Assembly (NCBI GenBank): GCA_002711185.1
Contig: PAHL01000063.1
Location: 1-7,083, forward strand
DNA from: Flavobacteriaceae bacterium
GTDB lineage: Bacteria > Bacteroidota > Bacteroidia > Flavobacteriales > Flavobacteriaceae
Length of the DNA stretch: 7,083 bases
Reading direction: 5' to 3'
This document shows positions 1 to 5,041 of this stretch, piece after piece. The position numbers were made by a program, and so were the translations under genes. The notes under the pieces are model-generated. The model saw only the letters and a program-made list of their open reading frames with translations, made no database searches and was not told the origin of the DNA. Position 1 is the stretch's first letter, and every line of letters begins with the position of its first letter.

Positions 1-20
1 TATAAATTTCGAAGTGGTTG

Positions 21-94
21 CGGTCTGGACGGGACTCGAACCCGCGACCCCCTGCGTGACAGGCAGGTATTCTAACCAGCTGAACTACCAGACC
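21..94 (-). tRNA. tRNA-Asp (anticodon GTC)
   Basis: This tRNA decodes the aspartate codons GAU and GAC. Read on the minus strand it folds as a complete cloverleaf. The 7-bp acceptor stem pairs GGTCTGG with CCAGACC, and the discriminator base is G at position 21. The D-arm includes AGCTGGTTA. The anticodon stem CCTGC/GCAGG flanks loop CTGTCAC, with anticodon GTC at 60-58. The T-arm is GCGGG-TTCGAGT-CCCGT. A G discriminator is the expected aspartate identity base. The 3' CCA is not encoded: CAA follows the discriminator, so CCA must be added by the tRNA nucleotidyltransferase. The gene lies 66 bp downstream of trxA on the same strand and has its own promoter in that gap. No terminator is visible in the 20 bases left before the window edge. 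Confidence 0.97.
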
Positions 95-108
95 TTGATT
101 AGCATTTG

Positions 109-139
109 CAAATATACATTCGTTTTTGGTTTACCCAAA
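109..139 (-). promoter_or_regulatory. Bacteroidota-type promoter of tRNA-Asp
   Basis: On the minus strand a -33 box TTTG (139-136) is followed by 19 bases and then a -7 box TATATTTG (116-109). This matches the Bacteroidota primary sigma consensus TTTG-N19-TAnnTTTG at every defined position. Transcription would start near 102-104, leaving a leader of about 8-10 bases before the tRNA 5' end at 94. That fits a stable-RNA gene transcribed independently of trxA. A second TATATTTG (149-142) has no TTG at the right distance upstream and is probably not used. Confidence 0.75.
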
Positions 140-159
140 TTCAAATATAAATTGGTAAA
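130..159 (-). terminator. Imperfect hairpin just after the trxA stop codon
   Basis: An inverted repeat starts one base beyond the trxA stop codon. TTTACCAATT in the transcript can pair with AATTTGGGTAAA if two bases bulge out. The loop is AT-rich. No U-run follows in the trxA direction, so this is not a canonical intrinsic terminator. It could be an mRNA 3'-end stabiliser or a weak terminator. Its far arm overlaps the -33 box of the tRNA promoter. It may also be a chance result of AT-rich sequence. Confidence 0.3.
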
Positions 160-160
160 A

Positions 161-478
161 CTATAATACTGAATTTATAGCTTCAGTGTATTTGGATTTT
201 GGGGCAACACCAACCTGCCTTCCTACAATCTCTCCATTTTTAAAGACCAATACAGTTGGGATATTTCTCACGCCAAATTTTGCTGCAAACTCTTGATTTG
301 AATCAACATCTAATTTACCAACCACAGCCTTTCCCTCAAAATCAGTACTAAGTTCCTCCATAATTGGGCCAACCATTCTGCATGGTCCACACCACTCAGC
401 CCAAAAATCAACCATTACTGGTTTATTTGATTTTAAAACTATTTCATCAAAAGTCGAATCTGTAATCTCAATTGCCAT
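161..478 (-). CDS. trxA: Thioredoxin (TrxA)
   Basis: This is a small cytosolic dithiol-disulfide oxidoreductase. It passes electrons from thioredoxin reductase to proteins such as ribonucleotide reductase and peroxiredoxins. At 105 residues it is a single thioredoxin fold of the usual length, with no signal peptide or membrane segment. The active site WCGPC is at residues 29-33, so Cys30 is the nucleophile and Cys33 the resolving cysteine. Other family marks are VDFWAEW leading into the active site, the buried Asp24, and the cis-proline Pro74 in NIPTVLVF, followed by a conserved Gly pattern. The start is ATG at 478-476 and the stop is TAG. No Shine-Dalgarno precedes the ATG, as is usual in Bacteroidota. 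It follows dnaE by 86 bp on the same strand, an order I recall from many flavobacterial genomes. It may be read through from dnaE and also from its own promoter. Confidence 0.97.
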   Translation of the reverse strand: MAIEITDSTFDEIVLKSNKPVMVDFWAEWCGPCRMVGPIMEELSTDFEGKAVVGKLDVDSNQEFAAKFGVRNIPTVLVFKNGEIVGRQVGVAPKSKYTEAINSVL

Positions 479-494
479 AATTATAATTTTGAGG

Positions 495-528
495 CAAAAA
501 TAATCAAAATAAATTCTAAAATCATCAA
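495..528 (-). promoter_or_regulatory. Candidate promoter of trxA
   Basis: On the minus strand TTG (528-526) is followed by 23 bases and then TATTTTTG (502-495), a full match to TAnnTTTG. The 23-base spacing is at the long end of the 17-23 range described for flavobacterial promoters. The predicted start near 488-490 gives a very short leader of about 10 bases before the trxA ATG. In such AT-rich DNA the -7 match could arise by chance. Confidence 0.45.
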
Positions 529-564
529 TAATTTTTCAATTTAATTTCAATTAATAAATTCAAA

Positions 565-3500
565 TCATTTAATATGATATTTTACTGAAATTGAATCTAA
601 TTCATCTAAAAGTTCGTTACAAACATCCACTTTCTGCTTTCTACTTTTCAAACTAATTTTGATTTCCTCCTCCGGGTAATATACATCAAATCCAACTGGC
701 TTATCACCTTTATATCGGTTTAAAATACTTTTTACTTTATTAATTGAGTCTTCATCAACGGATTTTAAATCTGATTTAATTATAAGTTTTTTAGAATTAT
801 TTTTAATTGTATCGCTTAAAAGCTCAAAATTTAAAAATTTAATTCTTGGAGGACCAATTTTTCCAGTTTCCCGATTTTTCCATCCTTCTCTAATCGAAAC
901 TTTAAACCTTACCAATTGATTATAATTGATAAAATGAGAAAATCTTAAAAATTCTTCTCCAAATATTCTAAATTCATGTTGATCATATAAATCTTCTAAA
1001 ATAAACTTTGCCCATCCATTTCCGTTTTTAGATGTCAGCTTTTCAAAATCATTAATTATACCAGTAAAATAAAAATCCTTATTTATTAATGGATCTAAAT
1101 CATTTAAAGCACTAAGTGGAGCTGATGCAAATAGCTCTAACGCTCTGAAATGGTCATCAAGAGGATGAGCTGAAATATATATACCTACAACCTCTTTTTC
1201 TTTTTTAAGTAGCTCCAATTTTTCCCATTCATCACATTCAGGAATTTCAGGCTCCTTGTATGAAACATCATTTTCATTTTCAAATAAATTAATTTGTAGT
1301 GAGTTGATATTTTCTTGATACTTTGCACCAAATTTCATGGCCTTTTCAAAAAACATTATTCCATCTCCATCTGGATTAAAATATTGACCCCTGTGTGCTG
1401 AAAAGCTATCAAATCCTCCTGCTAATGCCAAATTTTCAAAAGTTTTTTTGTTTGCAGCTCTAAGATCTATTCTCTTAGCCATATCAAATATTGACATGTA
1501 TTGTCCATCTTTACGATTTTGAATAATTGTTTCTACAGCTGCTTTTCCAACCCCTTTTATTGCACCTATTCCAAATCTAATGGCCTGATTGTCATTAACT
1601 GTAAATTTATAAAAGGACTCATTAACATCAGGCCCCAAGACCTGAAGTCCCATATGCTTGCATTCTTCCATAAAAAAAGATACTTGCTTAATATCATTCA
1701 TGTTATTTGATAATACTGCTGCCATATATTCAGCTGGGTAATGAGCTTTCAAATATGCTGTCTGAAAACCTATCCATGCATAACATGTTGAATGAGATTT
1801 GTTAAATGCATATGAAGCAAATGCCTCCCAATCTTTCCAAATTTTTTCTAGTATAGATTCAGAATGTCCTCTTGCTCTACCTCCCTCTATAAATTTTGGT
1901 TTTAATTTATCTAATATGGAGGAAATCTTTTTTCCCATTGCTTTTCTTAAAAGATCTGCTTCACCCTTAGTAAAACCACCCAGCTTTTGAGAAAGAAGCA
2001 TAACCTGTTCTTGGTATACAGTTATACCATAGGTTTCTTTTAAGTCCTCCTCCATTTCAGGAAGATCAAATGTTATTTGCTCAGTACCATTTTTTCTATT
2101 AACAAAACTAGGAATATATTCGAGTGGTCCAGGCCTGTATAATGCATTCATCGCAATTAAATCTGCAAAGACAGTAGGCTTTAAATCTCTTAAATATTTT
2201 TTCATTCCCGAAGATTCATATTGAAAGATCCCAACGGTATCCCCTCTTTGAAAAAGAGCATAAGTTTTTTCATCATCAAGTGGAAATTCATCTGGATTCA
2301 AATCAATATTATGCTTATACTTGACTAGTTTTACTGTATCTTTTATAAGAGTTAAGGTTTTTAATCCTAGGAAATCCATTTTCAATAATCCCGCATCCTC
2401 AACAACTGAGTTGTCAAATTGAGTAACAACCAGATCTGAATCTTTAGCAGTTGCAATTGGAACAAACTGAGTAATATCATCAGGTGTTATTATAACTCCA
2501 CATGCATGAATTCCTGTATTTCTCAAAGAACCCTCAAGAATGTGAGCTTGTTTTAAAGTTTGTGCTGCTAAATCATCCCCTTTAGATAAAGATTGAAGTT
2601 CCTTTACCTTTAAAAATTCGTCACCTCCCCTCACTTTTTCCTTAAGATAATTGTCAGATCCTTTAAAAACTTCATCAAGCTTTATATTTGGGACCAATTT
2701 TGCTATTCTATCTGCATCAGATAGAGGAAGATCAAGAACTCTTGCAGTGTCCCTAATTGAGGATTTGGCTGCCATTTTTCCGTATGTAATAATTTGAGCT
2801 ACTTGATTTGATCCATATTTTTCAATTACGTAATCAATTACTTTTGATCTTCCCTCATCATCAAAATCGATATCTATATCTGGAAGACTAACCCTATCAG
2901 GATTTAGAAACCTCTCAAAAAGTAAATTATATTTTATCGGATCTAGATTAGTTATTCCAAGACAGAATGCTACTGCTGATCCTGCAGCAGATCCTCTTCC
3001 TGGTCCAACTGAAACTCCCATTTGTCTTGCAGCTGAAATAAAGTCTTGGACAATTAAAAAATAACCAGGGTATCCAGTTTTTGATATAACTTCTAGTTCA
3101 AAGTTTAATCTTTCTTGTATTTCCTCTGAAATTTTAGAATATCTTTTTTTTGCTCCAATAAAAGTTAAGTGTTTTAAATATCTGTTCTCACCTTCAATAT
3201 TACTTTCACTTTCTGATTTAAATTCCTTAGGGATTTCAAATTTTGGTAGTAAAACTTCGTTATGAAGATCAAAGGGAGTTATTTTGTCATATATTTTTGA
3301 GCAATTTGAAATTGCCTCTGGAAGGTCTAAAAAAAGTTCTTTCATCTCCTCTTGAGATTTAAAATAATATTCTTGATTAGGAAGACCATATCTAAATCCT
3401 CTTCCCCTTCCAATAGGTGTGGTTTGTTTTTCACCATCTTTTAGACACAACAGAATATCATGCGCATTTGCATCTTCTTTATTAGTGTAATAGCTGTTGT

Positions 3501-4887
3501 TTGTTGCAACAATGGATATGTTATGTTTTTTAGAAAAAGCTAATAAAGTTTTATTTACTCTACTTTCATTTTCTTGCTGATGACGCATTACCTCTAAATA
3601 GAAGTCATCTTCAAATTCATTTTTCCACCAAAGAAGAGATTCTTCTGCTTGTCTTTCTCCAACATTTAAAATCTTTGAAGATATCTCTCCATATAAATTT
3701 CCACTTAAAACAATTAAATCATCTTTATAGTTTTGGACAATTTTTTTATCAATTCTAGGAACATAATAAAATCCTGAGGTATAAGCGAGTGAACTCATCT
3801 TTGATAAGTTATGATATCCTCTTTTATTTTTAGCAAGAAAAACTATTTGAAAGCCATCATCTCGTCTTGATTTGTCTTTACTATCCTCACAAACATTAAA
3901 TTCACAACCTATTATAGGCTTAATTTCCCTTGATTTATCCTCTAAATTTTCATTATGATTTTTAATGGATTTTATAAAGTGAAATGCGCCCATCAAATTT
4001 CCTTTGTCAGTTATTGAAATTGCTTGCATCTTAAATTTATGAGCCTGGTTTACTAAAGATGGAATTTGGGAAGTTGATTGAAGAACTGAAAACTGTGAAT
4101 AAACATGTAAATGAATAAAAGATGAGTCATTTGAATCATTTTTTATATGACCTTGGATAACCACTTTATTTTCAGAAAATTCATCTTTATTTAGTTTTTT
4201 TGAGGCACCTTTTAAATTAACATGAATTAAACCAATTGGTTTAACTTGAGTTTTAAAGCTCTCTTTTATTTTTTCAAAAAATAAACTTTCATTATTAAAT
4301 ACTTTTGGAATTATAGATTTAGTTCTTAAAAGCTCAAAAAAACATCTAGCCGTAGCCTCTACATCAGCAGTTGCATTATGTGCCTCATCAAAATTTTCAC
4401 TAAATAAAAACTTATTTAGCTCAACTAGAGTTGGAAACTTAAATTTACCTCCTCTTCCACCTGGAATCTTACATAAACTCGCCGTTTGCTCTGTACATGT
4501 ATCGATAACTGGAATATCATCAAATGGATTTTCAAGACCCAACCTTAAAAATTCTGCACCAATTATATTTATATCAAAGCTTACATTGTGACCACAAATA
4601 AATTTTGTTTTTCTTAAAATAGATAAAAACTTATTTAGAACTATTTCAATTATCTCTCCATCCTTTTTTGCAAGCTCTGTTGATATTCCATGAATATTTT
4701 CTGAATCAAATGGAATATCAAAATCTTCAGGTTTAATCAAATAATCTTCGTGTGATTTACAACTTCCGTCTATATTATGAAATTGCCATGCTATTTGAAC
4801 ACATCTAGGCCAGTTATCACTATCTGCTATAGGAGCATCCCATCTTTTGGGTAAACCAGTAGTTTCGGTATCAAATATTAAGTACAA
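565..4887 (-). CDS. dnaE: DNA polymerase III alpha subunit with fused N-terminal proofreading exonuclease
   Basis: This is the catalytic subunit of the replicative polymerase, 1440 residues against about 1160 in E. coli; the extra length is mostly N-terminal. Residues 1-188 form a DnaQ-like DEDDh exonuclease with all catalytic residues present (Asp6, Glu8, Asp105, His170, Asp175). A Lys-rich linker (about 190-256) follows. The PHP domain (about 257-470) has lost several metal ligands. The polymerase core has GPGRGSAAGS (628-637), catalytic Asp672/Asp674 in PDIDIDF and Asp838 in KMDFLGL, plus TGIHACGV (791-798), ALYRPGPL and FNKSHSTCYA. Then come a helix-hairpin-helix (about 1103-1141), a clamp-binding motif QINLF (1198-1202), an OB fold (about 1272-1316) and a C-terminal domain (about 1365-1440) probably contacting tau. 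There is no intein or frameshift. The start is TTG (4887-4885): the conserved protein begins exactly there, the frame closes at TAA 4908-4906, and no ATG intervenes. Stop is TGA. Confidence 0.97.
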   Translation of the reverse strand: MYLIFDTETTGLPKRWDAPIADSDNWPRCVQIAWQFHNIDGSCKSHEDYLIKPEDFDIPFDSENIHGISTELAKKDGEIIEIVLNKFLSILRKTKFICGHNVSFDINIIGAEFLRLGLENPFDDIPVIDTCTEQTASLCKIPGGRGGKFKFPTLVELNKFLFSENFDEAHNATADVEATARCFFELLRTKSIIPKVFNNESLFFEKIKESFKTQVKPIGLIHVNLKGASKKLNKDEFSENKVVIQGHIKNDSNDSSFIHLHVYSQFSVLQSTSQIPSLVNQAHKFKMQAISITDKGNLMGAFHFIKSIKNHNENLEDKSREIKPIIGCEFNVCEDSKDKSRRDDGFQIVFLAKNKRGYHNLSKMSSLAYTSGFYYVPRIDKKIVQNYKDDLIVLSGNLYGEISSKILNVGERQAEESLLWWKNEFEDDFYLEVMRHQQENESRVNKTLLAFSKKHNISIVATNNSYYTNKEDANAHDILLCLKDGEKQTTPIGRGRGFRYGLPNQEYYFKSQEEMKELFLDLPEAISNCSKIYDKITPFDLHNEVLLPKFEIPKEFKSESESNIEGENRYLKHLTFIGAKKRYSKISEEIQERLNFELEVISKTGYPGYFLIVQDFISAARQMGVSVGPGRGSAAGSAVAFCLGITNLDPIKYNLLFERFLNPDRVSLPDIDIDFDDEGRSKVIDYVIEKYGSNQVAQIITYGKMAAKSSIRDTARVLDLPLSDADRIAKLVPNIKLDEVFKGSDNYLKEKVRGGDEFLKVKELQSLSKGDDLAAQTLKQAHILEGSLRNTGIHACGVIITPDDITQFVPIATAKDSDLVVTQFDNSVVEDAGLLKMDFLGLKTLTLIKDTVKLVKYKHNIDLNPDEFPLDDEKTYALFQRGDTVGIFQYESSGMKKYLRDLKPTVFADLIAMNALYRPGPLEYIPSFVNRKNGTEQITFDLPEMEEDLKETYGITVYQEQVMLLSQKLGGFTKGEADLLRKAMGKKISSILDKLKPKFIEGGRARGHSESILEKIWKDWEAFASYAFNKSHSTCYAWIGFQTAYLKAHYPAEYMAAVLSNNMNDIKQVSFFMEECKHMGLQVLGPDVNESFYKFTVNDNQAIRFGIGAIKGVGKAAVETIIQNRKDGQYMSIFDMAKRIDLRAANKKTFENLALAGGFDSFSAHRGQYFNPDGDGIMFFEKAMKFGAKYQENINSLQINLFENENDVSYKEPEIPECDEWEKLELLKKEKEVVGIYISAHPLDDHFRALELFASAPLSALNDLDPLINKDFYFTGIINDFEKLTSKNGNGWAKFILEDLYDQHEFRIFGEEFLRFSHFINYNQLVRFKVSIREGWKNRETGKIGPPRIKFLNFELLSDTIKNNSKKLIIKSDLKSVDEDSINKVKSILNRYKGDKPVGFDVYYPEEEIKISLKSRKQKVDVCNELLDELDSISVKYHIK

Positions 4888-4940
4888 ATTATTTTTTATT
4901 TTGTTTTAAAAATAATTTATTATCACTCATAATTTAAACT

Positions 4941-4963
4941 TAGTTATTATCAATTATTAACTA
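4941..4963. repeat. Imperfect 23-bp palindrome in the dnaE-mfd spacer
   Basis: TAGTTA (4941-4946) and TAACTA (4958-4963) are perfect inverted 6-bp arms centred on 4952, with two more inner pairs (4948/4956 and 4949/4955). Altogether 8 of 11 positions pair. It sits midway between the two divergent start codons, where an operator would be expected. The AT-rich background makes a chance origin possible. Confidence 0.3.
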
Positions 4964-4975
4964 TTTCTAAAAAAA

Positions 4976-5012
4976 CTGTTACTAGATAATTCCTTAAAAA
5001 AAATAATAACAG
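4976..5012. repeat. Inverted repeat CTGTTA-N25-TAACAG upstream of mfd
   Basis: CTGTTA (4976-4981) and TAACAG (5007-5012) are perfect 6-bp inverted arms 25 bp apart. The right arm ends two bases before the mfd -7 box. The GTTA/TAAC core is shared with the palindrome at 4941-4963, so four half-sites of alternating orientation lie in this spacer. No function is assigned. Confidence 0.2.
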
Positions 5013-5014
5013 AC

Positions 5015-5022
5015 TATCTTTG
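5015..5022 (+). promoter_or_regulatory. Candidate -7 promoter element of mfd
   Basis: TATCTTTG matches the Bacteroidota -7 consensus TAnnTTTG at every defined position. No TTG lies 17-23 bases upstream; the nearest sequence there is TTCC (4990-4993), so the -33 box is missing or very weak. Transcription would begin near 5028-5030, giving a leader of roughly 12-14 bases before the TTG start at 5042. A weak promoter would suit a low-abundance repair protein, but that is inference. Confidence 0.5.
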
Positions 5023-5041
5023 AAGAATAATTACTTAAATC

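Larger units (their letters stand above)
4888..5041. promoter_or_regulatory. Divergent dnaE-mfd intergenic regulatory region
   Basis: This 154-bp, very AT-rich spacer must hold the promoters of both divergent genes. The mfd side has a full -7 match. The dnaE side shows only single-mismatch -7 boxes on the minus strand, TAAGTTTA (4942-4935) and TATTTTTA (4914-4907), neither with a TTG at the right distance, so I do not assign a dnaE promoter. The 20 bases before the dnaE TTG are almost all A and T on the coding strand, an A-rich leader typical of Bacteroidota genes without a Shine-Dalgarno. Inverted repeats occupy the middle. I see no small ORF or RNA gene. Confidence 0.6.

Noticed and set aside
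21..94. tRNA-Asp as a mobile-element attachment site
   Set aside because: No integrase gene and no repeat of the tRNA 3' end occurs in the window, and only 20 bases lie beyond that end.
479..564. Possible dnaE terminator in the dnaE-trxA gap
   Set aside because: The gap has only short AT repeats (several ATTGAA-like units) and no GC-bearing stem followed by a U-run.
1501..1710. Open frame of 69 codons on the plus strand inside dnaE
   Set aside because: It is wholly antisense to the conserved polymerase core and helix-hairpin-helix coding sequence; the peptide (Cys, Phe, Asn rich) resembles no protein and has no start context.
1799..1990. Open frame of 63 codons on the plus strand inside dnaE
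   Set aside because: It is antisense to the conserved FNKSHS region of dnaE and has no promoter, no conserved motif and no reason to be translated.
565..4887. Possible intein or frameshift in the unusually long dnaE
   Set aside because: All alpha-subunit motifs follow in order without interruption; the extra length is accounted for mainly by the N-terminal exonuclease and linker.
4907..4942. dnaE promoter at TAAGTTTA or TATTTTTA on the minus strand
   Set aside because: Both differ from TAnnTTTG at the final G and neither has a TTG at 17-23 bases upstream, so the sites are indistinguishable from AT-rich background.
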